A DNA stretch of 64,000 bases from Bradyrhizobium nivariense (GCF_029846715.1 NZ_JARVWW010000024.1:1-64000), one strand, 5' to 3'; positions 8,153-18,137 are shown, counted from the stretch's first letter. The notes: generated by a model not told the origin, from the sequence alone. Made by a program: numbers and translations.

Positions 8153-9430
8153 ATGACAAAACACACCTATATTCCCCGCACCACTAACTACACCCTCAAT
8201 CCCGGCGACGAGCTCAACGACCTCAGGATGTCGGACCAGGTCCGGCCGCTCTATGATCACGTCAGGAAGTTCATCCGCGACACCGTCGAGCCGATGTCGA
8301 TCGAGTTCGGCAAGGCAGGTGAAGGCAAGGAAGACCGCTGGAGCTTTACGCCGAAGCAGCTCGAGGTGCTGGAGAAGGCCAAGAACAAGGCCAAGCAGGA
8401 GGGCCTCTGGAACTTTTTCCTGCCCGACGACGAGACCGGCCGGGGCCTGAAGAATCTCGACTACGCCTATATCGCCTCCGAGCTCGGCAAGAGCCCGCTG
8501 GCCTCGGAGAGCATGAACTGCTCGGCGCCGGATACCGGCAACATGGAGGTGCTGGAGCGCGTCGGCACCAAGGAGCAGAAGGAGAAGTGGCTGAAGCCGC
8601 TGATGAACGGCGAGATCCGCTCGGCCTATGTCATGACCGAGCCGAACGTCGCCTCCTCCGACGCCAAGAACATCTCGACGAGCGCAAAGCTCGTCGGCGA
8701 TGAGTGGGTGATCAACGGCGAGAAGTACTACATCTCCGGCGTCGGCGATCCCCGTTGCAAGATCCTCATCGTGATGGTGAAGACCAATCCGGATGCGGCG
8801 CCGAGCAAGCAGCAGTCACAGATCCTGGTGCCGCGCGACACGCCCGGCGTCGAGGTGCTCGGTCCCATGTACGTGTTCGGCCAGGACCACGCGCCGCGCG
8901 GCCACATGCACATGCGCTTCAACAACGTGCGCGTGCCCAAGGAGAACATTCTGCTCGGCGAAGGCCGCGGCTTCGAGATCTCGCAGCTTCGGCTCGGCCC
9001 GGGCCGCATCCATCACTGCATGCGCACCATCGGCAAGGCCGAGAAGGCGCTCGATCTGATGGTGCAGCGTGGCCTCACCCGCGAAGCCTTCGGCAAGAAG
9101 ATCGCCCATCTCGGCGGCAACATGCAGATCATCGCGCAGGCGCGCTGCGAGATCGAGGCGATGCGGCTGATGGTGCTGAAGGCCGCCAAGGCCATGGACG
9201 TGCTCGGCAACAAGGAAGCCCGCGTCTGGGTGTCCATGGTCAAGGCCATGGTGCCGGAGCGAGCCTGCAAGATCATCGACCAGTCGATCCAGATGCACGG
9301 CGCCACCGGCATCTCGCACTGGACCCCGCTCGCCGAGATGTACCAGGACGTGCGGCACCTGCGCTTCGCGGACGGTCCGGACGAGGTGCACTGGATGGTG
9401 GTGGGACGGCACGAGCTGAGCATGGCGTAA
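8153..9430 (+). CDS. Acyl-CoA dehydrogenase
   Basis: An acyl-CoA dehydrogenase of 425 residues. It has AYVMTEPNVASSDA in the flavin-binding region, VINGEKYYISGVG, and the C-terminal QMHGATGISHWTPLAEMYQ. The DGPDEVHW segment carries the expected acidic residue near the active site. The ATG at 8153 follows CGGGAGGA. The open frame extends upstream to 8063 without a better start. Another acyl-CoA dehydrogenase is at 1874-3148; the two share only family-level motifs, so different chain specificities are likely. Confidence 0.92.
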   Translation: MTKHTYIPRTTNYTLNPGDELNDLRMSDQVRPLYDHVRKFIRDTVEPMSIEFGKAGEGKEDRWSFTPKQLEVLEKAKNKAKQEGLWNFFLPDDETGRGLKNLDYAYIASELGKSPLASESMNCSAPDTGNMEVLERVGTKEQKEKWLKPLMNGEIRSAYVMTEPNVASSDAKNISTSAKLVGDEWVINGEKYYISGVGDPRCKILIVMVKTNPDAAPSKQQSQILVPRDTPGVEVLGPMYVFGQDHAPRGHMHMRFNNVRVPKENILLGEGRGFEISQLRLGPGRIHHCMRTIGKAEKALDLMVQRGLTREAFGKKIAHLGGNMQIIAQARCEIEAMRLMVLKAAKAMDVLGNKEARVWVSMVKAMVPERACKIIDQSIQMHGATGISHWTPLAEMYQDVRHLRFADGPDEVHWMVVGRHELSMA

Positions 9431-9440
9431 GGCCCAGCCT

Positions 9441-9472
9441 CTCCCTCTCCTCGTTTTCACGGGGAGAGGGAG
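9441..9472. terminator. Hairpin repeat between convergent genes
   Basis: CTCCCTCTCC at 9441-9450 pairs perfectly with GGAGAGGGAG at 9463-9472 around a TCGTTTTCAC-containing loop. It sits between the stop codons of the acyl-CoA dehydrogenase and the convergent GST gene. There is no T-tract, so it is at best a weak terminator. A related hairpin is at 47279-47306. Confidence 0.5.
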
Positions 9473-9481
9473 CAAACCGTC

Positions 9482-10354
9482 CTACGACGCGGCCTCGACC
9501 TTGTCCTGCGTCTTCGTTTCGAAATCGCTGGCGTCATGCCGCTCGTGGAGCTGGCTGGCGGGATCACCGGAGACGCGGTTGACCATGCGGCCGCGCTTGA
9601 CGGCCGGGCGCTTGGCGATCTGGTCGGTCCAGCGCTGCACGTGCTTGTAGTCCTGTACGGACAGGAATTCGCCGGCGCCATAGACCAGCCCCTTGGCAAG
9701 CGCGCCGTACCAGGGCCATACCGCGATGTCGGCGATGGTGTAGTCGCTGCCGGAGAGATATTCGTTGTCGGCAAGCCGGCGGTCGAGCACGTCGAGCTGA
9801 CGCTTGGTCTCCATCGCGAAACGGTCGATGGCGTATTCGATCTTGGACGGCGCGTAGGCGTAGAAATGGCCGAAGCCGCCGCCGAGATAGGGCGCGCTGC
9901 CCATCTGCCAGAACAGCCACGACATCGCCTCGGTGCGGCTCTTGATGTCCTTCGGCAGGAAGGCGCCGAACTTTTCCGCGAGATAAAGCAGGATCGAGCC
10001 GGACTCGAACACCCGGATCGGCTCGGGGCCGGAGCGATCCATCAGCGCCGGGATTTTCGAATTCGGATTGATGTCGACGAAGCCGCTGCCGAACTGGTCG
10101 CCATTGCCTATTCTGATCAGCCAGGCGTCGTATTCGGCGCCCTTGTGGCCGAGCGCCAGAAGCTCCTCCAGCATCACGGTGACCTTGACGCCATTCGGCG
10201 TCGCCAGCGAATAGAGCTGGAAGGGATGGCGGCCGACCGGCAGCTCCTTGTCGTGGGTAGGACCGGCGATCGGACGGTTGATGCTGGCAAACTGCCCGCC
10301 GTTCTCCTTGTTCCAGGTCCAGACTTTTGGTGGCACGTAAGGGGTGTCGGTCAT
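9482..10354 (-). CDS. yghU: Glutathione-dependent disulfide-bond oxidoreductase, YghU type
   Basis: A cytosolic GST-fold protein of 290 residues. The N-terminal NRPIAGPTHDKELPVGRHP stretch is typical of YghU/YfcG-like nu-class GSTs. It is followed by the thioredoxin-like domain (QLYSLATPNGVKVTVMLEEL, NPNSKIPAL, VFESGSILLYLAEK) and a helical C-terminal domain with YTIADIAVWPW. E. coli YghU reduces disulfides with two glutathiones. The ATG at 10354 is preferred because 11 upstream residues of the longer frame do not match the family. Confidence 0.88.
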   Translation of the reverse strand: MTDTPYVPPKVWTWNKENGGQFASINRPIAGPTHDKELPVGRHPFQLYSLATPNGVKVTVMLEELLALGHKGAEYDAWLIRIGNGDQFGSGFVDINPNSKIPALMDRSGPEPIRVFESGSILLYLAEKFGAFLPKDIKSRTEAMSWLFWQMGSAPYLGGGFGHFYAYAPSKIEYAIDRFAMETKRQLDVLDRRLADNEYLSGSDYTIADIAVWPWYGALAKGLVYGAGEFLSVQDYKHVQRWTDQIAKRPAVKRGRMVNRVSGDPASQLHERHDASDFETKTQDKVEAAS

Positions 10355-10704
10355 ACGAGGGCTCCGGCGGAAAAGATGCGCCTGCATTAATTAGCCCACG
10401 GATGGCCGATGACAAGGCCTGCCGGGTCTGCGTCCGACGCGGGCCTCAGGCCCGCGTCATGCGTCCGGTTGCGGCGACCTTATCGCAAAGCCGCCATTTG
10501 GCGCCGATGCCCACCGACATAGCGCGTGAAGATCCGCAGCTTGCTTTCGCTTAATTCGCACGACGGAATGGCTATCCCGATTGACGACGCCTGCACGCAA
10601 GAAGAGCGGAGGAATCCGGCATGGCATCACCGGTAATGATGAGTTAGCGTCGCCGCCGCTTCGCCCGCTAAAGCAACGAGACGCGAAGGCCGCCGGAGGG
10701 AACG
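10355..10704. other. 350-base divergent gap without a gene
   Basis: The stretch separates the divergent YghU-like and nitronate monooxygenase-like genes. It holds the hairpin at 10437-10457 and a GGAGGG ribosome site just before 10705. Two short open frames (10327-10554 plus, 10457-10747 minus) overlap neighbours, lack good ribosome sites and look like chance. Promoters for both genes must lie here but none is clear. Confidence 0.6.
10437..10457. repeat. Perfect 10-bp hairpin
   Basis: ACGCGGGCCT and AGGCCCGCGT are exact inverted copies around one central C. The copies of GCGTCCG on both sides form a short direct repeat. The position between divergent genes argues against a terminator. A protein-binding palindrome or a mobile-repeat remnant fits better. 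Confidence 0.5.
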
Positions 10705-11838
10705 ATGAAATCGCCGATCTGCGACATGCTGGGCATCGAGTTTCCACTGCTTGCCTTCAGCCATTGCCGCGATGTCGTCGCCGCCGTCAGCCGCGCCGGC
10801 GGGTTTGGCGTGCTCGGCGCCACCGTGCACACACCTGACACCCTCGAACGCGAGCTGAGATGGATCGACGAGCACGTTGACGGCAAGCCTTACGGCGTCG
10901 ACGTGCTGATCCCCGAAAACATCTCGACTGCGGGCGAAAAGGACGTCACCTGGAAGAGCCTGGAAGCGCGCGTGCCACAGGAGCACCGCAACTACACGCG
11001 CGATCTCCTGAAGAAATACGACATCGAGCTCACGACCACTGAGGTCTCTGACAACCAGCCGCAGCCGTTCGATGCCGCGACCGCGTTGGAGTTACTGGAG
11101 GTCTCGTTCAACCACCCGATCCGCCTGATCGCCAATGCCCTGGGCGTGCCGCCGAAGGCCATGATCGAGATGGGCAGGAAGCACGGCGTGCCGGTCGCGG
11201 CGCTGGTCGGCGCCAAGGAGCACGCGCTGCGACAGGTTGCGGCCGGCGTCGATATCCTCGTGGTGCAGGGCACCGAGGCCGGCGGCCATTGCGGCGAGGT
11301 CTCGACCATGGTGCTGGTGCCGGAGGTGATCAAGGCGATCAAGCCGATCCGCGACGTGCCGGTGCTGGCCGCCGGCGGCATCATGACGGGACGGCAGATG
11401 GCGGCCTGCATGGCGATGGGCGCGGCCGGCGCCTGGACCGGCTCGGTCTGGCTTGCGACGGTGGAGGCCGAGACCACGGAAATCTTTCGTGAGAAGATGA
11501 TCGCGGCATCATCGCGCGATGCGGTGCGCTCAAAGGGCCGTACCGGAAAGCCGGCGCGGCAGCTTCGCTCGGTCTGGACCGACGCCTGGGACCGCGCGCC
11601 CGAGAGCCCCGGCGCACTGCCGATGCCGCTGCAGAGCGTCATCAGCCGCGACGCCTTCAACTCGATCGACCGCGCAGCGGCGAGCGGCAACGCCAGGGCG
11701 CGCGATCTCGTGAGTTACTTCGTCGGCCAGGGCGTCGGGCTGATCGACAGCGTGAAGTCGGCGGGCGCGGTGGTGCAGGAGTTCAAGGAAGAATTTGCCG
11801 AAGCCGTCGAGCACATGAATGCGCTGGTGGCGGAGTGA
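10705..11838 (+). CDS. Nitronate monooxygenase-like FMN protein
   Basis: A TIM-barrel flavoprotein of 377 residues in the NMO/2-nitropropane dioxygenase family. The N-terminal GIEFPLLAFSHCRDVVAAVSRAGG and GFGVLGAT segments, VQGTEAGGHCG (FMN phosphate region) and LAAGGIMTGRQMAACMAMGA match the family core. The usual proline after IEFPL and the glycine clusters are kept. Substrate could be a nitronate, or the protein could be one of the enoyl-reductase-like homologues. ATG at 10705 follows GGAGGG. Confidence 0.85.
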   Translation: MKSPICDMLGIEFPLLAFSHCRDVVAAVSRAGGFGVLGATVHTPDTLERELRWIDEHVDGKPYGVDVLIPENISTAGEKDVTWKSLEARVPQEHRNYTRDLLKKYDIELTTTEVSDNQPQPFDAATALELLEVSFNHPIRLIANALGVPPKAMIEMGRKHGVPVAALVGAKEHALRQVAAGVDILVVQGTEAGGHCGEVSTMVLVPEVIKAIKPIRDVPVLAAGGIMTGRQMAACMAMGAAGAWTGSVWLATVEAETTEIFREKMIAASSRDAVRSKGRTGKPARQLRSVWTDAWDRAPESPGALPMPLQSVISRDAFNSIDRAAASGNARARDLVSYFVGQGVGLIDSVKSAGAVVQEFKEEFAEAVEHMNALVAE

Positions 11839-11841
11839 TAG

Positions 11842-11938
11842 ACCCTCATGGTGAGGAGGCGCGCAGCGCCGTCTCGAACCATGAGATCCCGCGGCCCATC
11901 CTTCGAGACGCCTGCTGCGCAGGCTCCTCAGGATGAGG
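11842..11938. repeat. Palindromic repeat (CCTCATGGTGAGGAGGC type)
   Basis: The left half (CCTCATGGTGAGGAGGCGCG, then TCTCGAACCATGAG) and right half (CTTCGAGACGCC, then AGGCTCCTCAGGATGAGG) are inverted copies. Together they fill nearly all of the gap between two co-directional genes. This repeat type is widespread in Bradyrhizobium-like intergenic regions. Confidence 0.8.
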
Positions 11939-11973
11939 TCTTCGATTGCTGAGAGAGTGAAGAAGCAAGAAAG

Positions 11974-13479
11974 ATGCACATCCCCGAAGACCGCATCCCC
12001 GTCATCGTCGGCGTCGGCGAGATCGTCGATCGCCCCAAGCAGATCACCGATGGCCTCGAGCCGCTCGACCTGCTCGAGCAGGCGCTGCGGCGTGCGGAAG
12101 CAGATGCCGGCGCAAAGCTGCTCAGCGAGGTGCAATCGCTCGACGTCGTCAACTTTCTGAGCTGGCGTTATCGCGATCCGGAGAAGCTGCTGGCGCAACG
12201 GCTCGGCATTGCGCCTTCGCATTGCTATTACGGCCCGGTCGGCGGCGAGAGCCCGATCCGCTACATCCACGAAGCAGCAAAGCGCATCGCGCGCGGCGAA
12301 TGCATCGTGGCGGCGGTCTGCGGCGCGGAGGCGCAATCGACCGCGACCAAGGCCGAGCGCGCCGGGGCTAAGCTGCCCTGGACGCCGTTCGCGCACGACG
12401 TCGAGGAACCCAAGCGCGGCGCAGCGTTCCAGAAACCATTGGCCATGAAGCTCGGTGTGTTCCGCCCCGTCACCGTCTATCCGTTCTATGAGGCGGCCTC
12501 GTCCGCGCATTGGGGCCAGACGCCACGCGAAGCCTTGGCTGAGTCCGGCACGCTGTGGTCGCGTTATTCGGATGCCGCCGCGCAAAATCCCAACGCCTGG
12601 CTGAAGCGGCGCTATGCGCCGGACGAGATCACGACGCCGACGGCAGACAATCGCCTCATCGCGTGGCCCTACAACAAGCTCATGGTTGCCAACCCCAGCG
12701 TCAACATGGGCGGTGCGGTGCTGCTCACCAGCCTCGCCAGGGCCCGCGCTGCCGGCATGGCCGAGGACAAGCTGGTCTACCCGCTCGGCGGCGCCTCGGC
12801 GGAAGAACCGCGCGACTATCTCCTGCGTGACCAGTTTTACGAGAGCCATTCACAGAATGCGGTGCTGAAAGCCGTGATGGATCTCGCCGGCGGCGACGGC
12901 GGAAAGTTCGACGCGATCGAACTGTACAGCTGCTTCCCGTGCGTGCCCAAGATGGCGCGGCGGACGCTCGGCCTGGGCGCGGACGCGCAGCCGACCGTGA
13001 CCGGCGGCCTCACTTTCTTCGGCGCGCCGCTCAATACCTACATGACGCATGCGGCCTGCGCGATGGTGCGGCGGGTACGCGATGGCGCAAAACTCGGCCT
13101 GCTCTACGGCCAGGGCGGCTTCGTCACCAAGCATCACGCGCTGGTGGTGTCGAAGGTGCCGCCGCGCGAGGCGTTGGCGCAGGAGACGAGCGTGCAGGCG
13201 GCAGCCGACCGCAACAAGCGCGCGGTGCCGGAGTTCGTCACGGATGTCTCAGGCAAGGGCAAGGTCGAGAGCTTTACAGTGCTCTATGGCCGAGGCGGCG
13301 ATCTCGAGCACGGCGTGGTGATGCTGCGGACGGAAGATGACAGGCGCACGCTGGCGCGGATTCCGGCGAACGATACGGCGACGCTGGCGCATCTGCTGAA
13401 TATGGATAGGACGCCGGTAGGCTCGCTCGGCGAGATCACGATGGCCGTCGATGGCGTGCCGGAGTGGCGGGTGGCGTAG
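11974..13479 (+). CDS. Thiolase-like acetyl-CoA acetyltransferase (TLP1/SCP-x type)
   Basis: A 501-residue thiolase-superfamily protein. The core has CIVAAVCGAEAQS where the nucleophile loop should be, and GGLTFFGAPLNTYMTHA with the conserved histidine. After about residue 410 there is an extra C-terminal domain resembling TLP1_add_C. Such proteins are often described as thiolase-like protein type 1, with acyl-CoA binding but uncertain thiolysis. It ends the acyl-CoA gene group and could complete a beta-oxidation cycle. Confidence 0.85.
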   Translation: MHIPEDRIPVIVGVGEIVDRPKQITDGLEPLDLLEQALRRAEADAGAKLLSEVQSLDVVNFLSWRYRDPEKLLAQRLGIAPSHCYYGPVGGESPIRYIHEAAKRIARGECIVAAVCGAEAQSTATKAERAGAKLPWTPFAHDVEEPKRGAAFQKPLAMKLGVFRPVTVYPFYEAASSAHWGQTPREALAESGTLWSRYSDAAAQNPNAWLKRRYAPDEITTPTADNRLIAWPYNKLMVANPSVNMGGAVLLTSLARARAAGMAEDKLVYPLGGASAEEPRDYLLRDQFYESHSQNAVLKAVMDLAGGDGGKFDAIELYSCFPCVPKMARRTLGLGADAQPTVTGGLTFFGAPLNTYMTHAACAMVRRVRDGAKLGLLYGQGGFVTKHHALVVSKVPPREALAQETSVQAAADRNKRAVPEFVTDVSGKGKVESFTVLYGRGGDLEHGVVMLRTEDDRRTLARIPANDTATLAHLLNMDRTPVGSLGEITMAVDGVPEWRVA

Positions 13480-13484
13480 CTCTC

Positions 13485-13572
13485 GTAGGGTGGGTTGGCC
13501 GAAGGCGTAACCCACCTCTTTTGCTTGCGCGGAGACAAACAGTGGCGGGTTACGCTTCGCAACCCACCCTAC
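13485..13572. repeat. Palindromic repeat (GTAGGGTGGGTT type)
   Basis: GTAGGGTGGGTTGGCCGAAG and GGGTTACGCTTCGCAACCCACC are inverted arms around a short centre, with GCGTAACCCACC repeated inside. It lies between the convergent thiolase-like and RND adaptor genes and can fold on both strands, so a bidirectional terminator role is plausible. Confidence 0.75.
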
Positions 13573-13582
13573 AAGTTCGGAG

Positions 13583-14782
13583 CTACCCCTTCGGCGCCTG
13601 CTTCTCCGACGCCGTCGCCGGCTTGCCCTTGGCGGCGCCGGTCACGCGGACCGGGTCGCCGTCGGAAAGGCCATCCGGTGGTGCCGTGATGACGCGGTCA
13701 TCCGCTGCAATGCCTGAGGCGAGTTCGATCTCGCGGCCGAGATCGCGGGCGATCGTCACCGGCTTGAACAGCACCTTGTCATCCGCGCCGACGGTCGCGA
13801 CGCGCAGGCCGTTGCCGTTGAAGATCAGGGCGCTTGCCGGGATGCTGAGCGGCGCGGAATCGCGCTGGAGGCTCAGCTTCACGCTCGCATAGCCGCCGGG
13901 CATCAGTTCACCGCCGGAATTGTCGAGCCCAAGCTGCATCCGCGTTGTCCCGGAGGCGACGTCGACGGCTTGCGAGGAAGCCTCCACCGTCGCCTGGAAG
14001 GTCCGGTTCGGATACTCCGGCAGCACGATGGTGGCCTTGGCGCCGATCTTGATCGCCGGGACGTAATTCTGGGGCACGTTGACGTAGACGCGCAGCTTGG
14101 TGATGTCGGAGACCACGAACATCGCCGGCCCCGAGCCGCCGCCCGCGTTGATCAGCGCACCGACGTCGGTATCGCGCGCCGTGACGACGCCGTCGAATGG
14201 AACGGTGATCTTCTTGTAGCCGGCGAGCGCCTCAAGCCGTTCGACATTGGCCTGCCCCGAATGCACGGCGGCGTTCTTGTTGGAGAGATCGGCGGTGCGC
14301 TCGTCGATTTCCTGCGCAGAGACGAAGTTGGAGGCGACCAGCGTCTTGCGCCGGTTGAGCGTCGCCTCCGACAGCCTGGCGCTCGCCTGCTGGCTGGCGA
14401 GGTCGGCACGGGCTTGTAGCAGTTGTTGATCGAGGTCGGGCGCCTCGATCTCGGCGATCACCTGGCCGGCCTTGACGCGGGCGCCGATGTCGGCGCGCCA
14501 GCTCTTCAGGTAACCCGACACGCGCGCGAAGATCGGGGCACGGGAATAGGCTTCGAGTCGGCCCGGCAGGTCGAGGCTGGCATTGAGAGCCTTGGCGTTG
14601 GGTAGCGTCACCGCGACGCTGGGAACGGCCTGATCGTCGGTCCATTCCTTCAGCTTGGAGCCCTGCTCCTCGCGCGCGCGGATGCCGGTGCCGACCACGA
14701 GGCCTGCCGCGATCAGCGCCACCACGCCGAAAATGCCCAGTTTCCGGTGCGATACCGGGGAGCGGGATTCAGTGGGCGACAT
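13583..14782 (-). CDS. RND efflux periplasmic adaptor subunit (HlyD/MFP family)
   Basis: A membrane-fusion protein of 399 residues. An N-terminal anchor lies near residues 15-33 (GIFGVVALIAAGLVVGTGI). It is followed by the lipoyl-like half motifs (APIFARVSGYLKSW, GARVKAGQVIAEIEAPDLDQQL), a coiled-coil hairpin and the barrel segment VPFDGVVTARDTDVGALI. It should link the inner-membrane pump encoded next to it to an outer-membrane channel, which is absent from the window. The ATG at 14782 lies inside the pump gene's reading region by 14 bases of overlap. Confidence 0.9.
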   Translation of the reverse strand: MSPTESRSPVSHRKLGIFGVVALIAAGLVVGTGIRAREEQGSKLKEWTDDQAVPSVAVTLPNAKALNASLDLPGRLEAYSRAPIFARVSGYLKSWRADIGARVKAGQVIAEIEAPDLDQQLLQARADLASQQASARLSEATLNRRKTLVASNFVSAQEIDERTADLSNKNAAVHSGQANVERLEALAGYKKITVPFDGVVTARDTDVGALINAGGGSGPAMFVVSDITKLRVYVNVPQNYVPAIKIGAKATIVLPEYPNRTFQATVEASSQAVDVASGTTRMQLGLDNSGGELMPGGYASVKLSLQRDSAPLSIPASALIFNGNGLRVATVGADDKVLFKPVTIARDLGREIELASGIAADDRVITAPPDGLSDGDPVRVTGAAKGKPATASEKQAPKG

Positions 14783-17700
14783 GCGGAGTCTCCAGGGAGG
14801 CGGCGACTTTGGCGCCCTGCTTCTTGTGTACCATACTGAACACCACGGGAACAAACATCAGCGTGGCGAAGGTTGCAAAGATCAGGCCGCCGATCACGGC
14901 GCGGCCGAGCGGCGCATTCTGCTCGCCGCCCTCGCCGAGCCCCAGGGCCATCGGCGCCATGCCGATGATCATGGCGAGCGCGGTCATCAGCACCGGGCGG
15001 AACCGGACGAAGCCGGCTTCCAGCGCCGCGGCGATGGGATCGCCGAGTTCCTCGTAGCGCTCGCGGGCGAACGAGATCACGAGCACGCTGTTGGCGGTGG
15101 CAACGCCCATGCACATGATGGCGCCGGTCAGTGCCGGCACCGACAGCGTCGTTTCGGTCGCAAACAGCATCCAGACAATGCCGGCGAGCGCGGCCGGCAG
15201 CGCCGTGATGATCACGAAGGGATCGGACCAGGACTGGAAGTTCACGACGATCAGGAAGTAGATCAGCACGACCGCCCCGAGTAGGCCGAACAAGAGGCCG
15301 GTGAAAGCGCTGTTCATGGTCTGCACCTGGCCGAGCAGCACCACGGAGGAGCCTTTCGGCACCTCCTTGGCGGTGTCGGCGATCACCTGGCGGATGTCGG
15401 CGGCGACGGCACCGAGATCGCGGCCCGAGGTCGTGGCGAAGATCTGCACCATCGACTGGATGTCGTATTGCGACACCACCGCGCTCGAGGTCGAGCGCTT
15501 GATGTCGGCGATGCCGCCGAGGATCGGCGATTGCGAGTTGCCGGCCGCCGTGATCGGCAGCGTCTGCAGCGCGCTGAGCGAGTCGACCTGATATTGCGGC
15601 GTCTGCATCACGATCGAGTAAGACACGCCGTTATCGGGATTGAGGTAGTAGGTCGGCGCCACCTGCGAGGAGCCGGCAAGATTGACCACGAGACTGTTGG
15701 TGACGTCGCGCTCGGTCAGGCCGACATATTGCGCGCGGGTGCGATCGACATCGATGTTGAAGGTCGGATTGTTCGGCGACTGCTGGATGCGCGCATCCGC
15801 GACGCCGGGAATCCTGCGGACTTTGGCCAGCAGATTGTTGGCGTAAGCGAAGTTGGCGCTGACATTGGCACCACGGATCTGCAGGTCGATCGGCGCCGGC
15901 GCGCCAAAGTTCAGGATCTGGCTGACGATGTCGGCGGGCAGGAAGGCGAAGCTGATGCCGGGGAACAGCCGCGGCAGTTGCTCACGCAGCACGCGCACAT
16001 GCTCCTCGGTCGGCTTGTGGCCCTCCTTCAGCTTGATCTGGATGTCGCCATCCTGCGGGCCGATCACGCCGGTGTTGTTGTAGGTCATGTTGATGCCGGA
16101 GATCGGCATGCCGATGTTGTCGGTCAGCGTTTCGATCTCGCCCGGGATCAGCTTGCGGATCGCCTTCTGCACGTCGGCGAGCTGGTTCGCGGTCTCCTCG
16201 ACGCGGGTGCCGACCTGGGTGCGGACGTGCATCAGGATGTTGCCGGCATCGACCGCGGGGAAGAAGTTGCGCCCGAGGAACGGCACCAGCGCGAAGGACG
16301 CGCCGACCACGCAGAGGAAGCCGATCACGAACACCGGACGGTGCGCGAGCGCGAGCCCGAGGAAATTGTGGTAGCCGCCGCGAATGCGCTCGAAGCGAGC
16401 CTCGAAGCCGCGCTGGAACCAGACCAGCGGATTGCGCGACTTCGGCGGGCCGTCCTCGTGATGGACATGCGCCTGCAACAAATAGTTCGCCATGGTCGGC
16501 ACCAGCGTGCGCGACAGCAGGAACGACCAGATCATCGCGAACATCACCGCTTCGGCCATCGGCACGAACAGGAAGCGCGCCACGCCGGTGAGGAAGAACA
16601 TCGGCACGAACACGATGCAGATGCAGAGCAGAGAGACGAAGGCCGGCGTCACGATCTGGTTGGCGCCGTCGAGGATCGACTGCTCGACCGGCTTGCCCTG
16701 CTCCAGATGGTAGTTGATGTTCTCGATGGTGACGGTGGCGTCGTCGACGAGGATGCCGACGGCGAGCGCGAGGCCGCCGAGCGTCATGATGTTGAGCGTC
16801 TCGCCGATCGCCGACAGCATGATGATGGCGCCGAGCACGGAGAGCGGGATCGAGACCGCGATGATGACGGTCGAGCGCCAGCTGCCGAGGAACAGCAGGA
16901 TCATGACGCTGGTGAGCAGCGCCGCGATCACGCCTTCGAACGCAACGCCTTCGATGGCGCCGCGGACGAACACCGACTGGTCGCCGATGAAGCCGATCTT
17001 GAGCGCGTCCGGCATCTGGTCCTTGACGTCGATCACCTTCTGCTTGATGCCCGCGATGATGTCGAGCGTCGAGGTCGCGCCCGCCTTCAGCACCATCATC
17101 AGCACCGAGCGGTTGCCGTCGACATGGACGATGTTGGTCTGCGGTGGGTTGCCGTCCCTGACGGTCGCGACGTCGCGCACATAGACCATCGCGCCGTTGA
17201 CGGTCTTGATCGGCAGATTGCCGAGTTCCTCGATCTTCAGCGGCGAGTTGTTGAGCTGGATGTTGTATTCGAACTGCCCGATCTTTTGCGTGCCGACCGG
17301 CGTGATCAGGTTCTGGGCTGCGAGCGCGTTGGCGACGTCCTGGCCGGACAGGCCGCGGGCCTGGAGCGCGGTGGGATCGAGGTCGATCTGGACCTGGCGC
17401 TGCTTGCCGCCGAACGGATAGGGGATAGCTGCGCCGGGCACGGTGACCAGCGGCGTGCGGAGCTGGTTGATGCCGATATCGGCGAGGTTCTGCTCGGTAA
17501 GGCCGTCACCCGACAGCGCCACCTGGATGATCGGCACGGTCGAGGCGGAATAGTTCAGGATGAGGGGCGGCGTTGCGCCGGGCGGCATCTGCTTGAGCAA
17601 CGTCTGCGAGATCGCGGTGACCTGCGCGTTGGCGGTGCGGATGTCGACGTTGGGCTGGAAGAAGATCTTGATGATGCCAAAGCCGTTATAGGAATTGGCG

Positions 17701-17948
17701 GCGATGTGCTCGATGTCGTTGACCGTCGTGGTCAGCGCGCGCTGGAACGGCGTCGTGATGCGGCCCGACATCTGGTCGGGAGGCAGGCCGGTGTACTGCC
17801 AGACCACGCCGATCACGGGGATGCGGATGTCCGGAAAGATGTCGGTCGGCGTCCGCAGCGCCGCCAGCGGTCCGATGATCAGAAGCAGAAGCGCGAGCAC
17901 TACAAACGTGTAAGGCCGGCTCAGGGCAATACGGACCAGAGCAATCAT
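14769..17948 (-). CDS. RND efflux pump inner-membrane transporter
   Basis: A proton-driven resistance-nodulation-division transporter of 1059 residues. The first membrane helix follows MIALVRIALSRPYTF. The TM4 segment GGLALAVGILVDDATVTIENI carries the paired aspartates of the proton relay, and the mirror segment AIMCMGVATANSVLVISFA lies in TM10. The large periplasmic loops are present. The ATG at 17948 puts TM1 at the normal place; a GTG at 17984 would add 12 residues. The pair lacks an outer-membrane factor and a local regulator, so the substrate is unknown. Confidence 0.92.
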   Translation of the reverse strand: MIALVRIALSRPYTFVVLALLLLIIGPLAALRTPTDIFPDIRIPVIGVVWQYTGLPPDQMSGRITTPFQRALTTTVNDIEHIAANSYNGFGIIKIFFQPNVDIRTANAQVTAISQTLLKQMPPGATPPLILNYSASTVPIIQVALSGDGLTEQNLADIGINQLRTPLVTVPGAAIPYPFGGKQRQVQIDLDPTALQARGLSGQDVANALAAQNLITPVGTQKIGQFEYNIQLNNSPLKIEELGNLPIKTVNGAMVYVRDVATVRDGNPPQTNIVHVDGNRSVLMMVLKAGATSTLDIIAGIKQKVIDVKDQMPDALKIGFIGDQSVFVRGAIEGVAFEGVIAALLTSVMILLFLGSWRSTVIIAVSIPLSVLGAIIMLSAIGETLNIMTLGGLALAVGILVDDATVTIENINYHLEQGKPVEQSILDGANQIVTPAFVSLLCICIVFVPMFFLTGVARFLFVPMAEAVMFAMIWSFLLSRTLVPTMANYLLQAHVHHEDGPPKSRNPLVWFQRGFEARFERIRGGYHNFLGLALAHRPVFVIGFLCVVGASFALVPFLGRNFFPAVDAGNILMHVRTQVGTRVEETANQLADVQKAIRKLIPGEIETLTDNIGMPISGINMTYNNTGVIGPQDGDIQIKLKEGHKPTEEHVRVLREQLPRLFPGISFAFLPADIVSQILNFGAPAPIDLQIRGANVSANFAYANNLLAKVRRIPGVADARIQQSPNNPTFNIDVDRTRAQYVGLTERDVTNSLVVNLAGSSQVAPTYYLNPDNGVSYSIVMQTPQYQVDSLSALQTLPITAAGNSQSPILGGIADIKRSTSSAVVSQYDIQSMVQIFATTSGRDLGAVAADIRQVIADTAKEVPKGSSVVLLGQVQTMNSAFTGLLFGLLGAVVLIYFLIVVNFQSWSDPFVIITALPAALAGIVWMLFATETTLSVPALTGAIMCMGVATANSVLVISFARERYEELGDPIAAALEAGFVRFRPVLMTALAMIIGMAPMALGLGEGGEQNAPLGRAVIGGLIFATFATLMFVPVVFSMVHKKQGAKVAASLETPHVAH

Positions 17949-18137
17949 TCGCCGGACAATTCCAAAGCACGGGACAAGGAACACGCCCCCGCGGGTTCCT
18001 TGGCTGATTTACCCGAACACCGCCGAAATGGCCAACGACCCCTGCGTCACAGGCGGTCACTTCCCCGCTATCGCACCACGAAATCGCATTCCAGATATGC
18101 AGGCGCGTCTAAGGAGAACGGAAGCGACTTGCCTACA

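Noticed and set aside
10457..10747. Small minus-strand frame in the 350-base gap
   Set aside because: It overlaps the nitronate monooxygenase start, lacks a ribosome site and has no family-like pattern.
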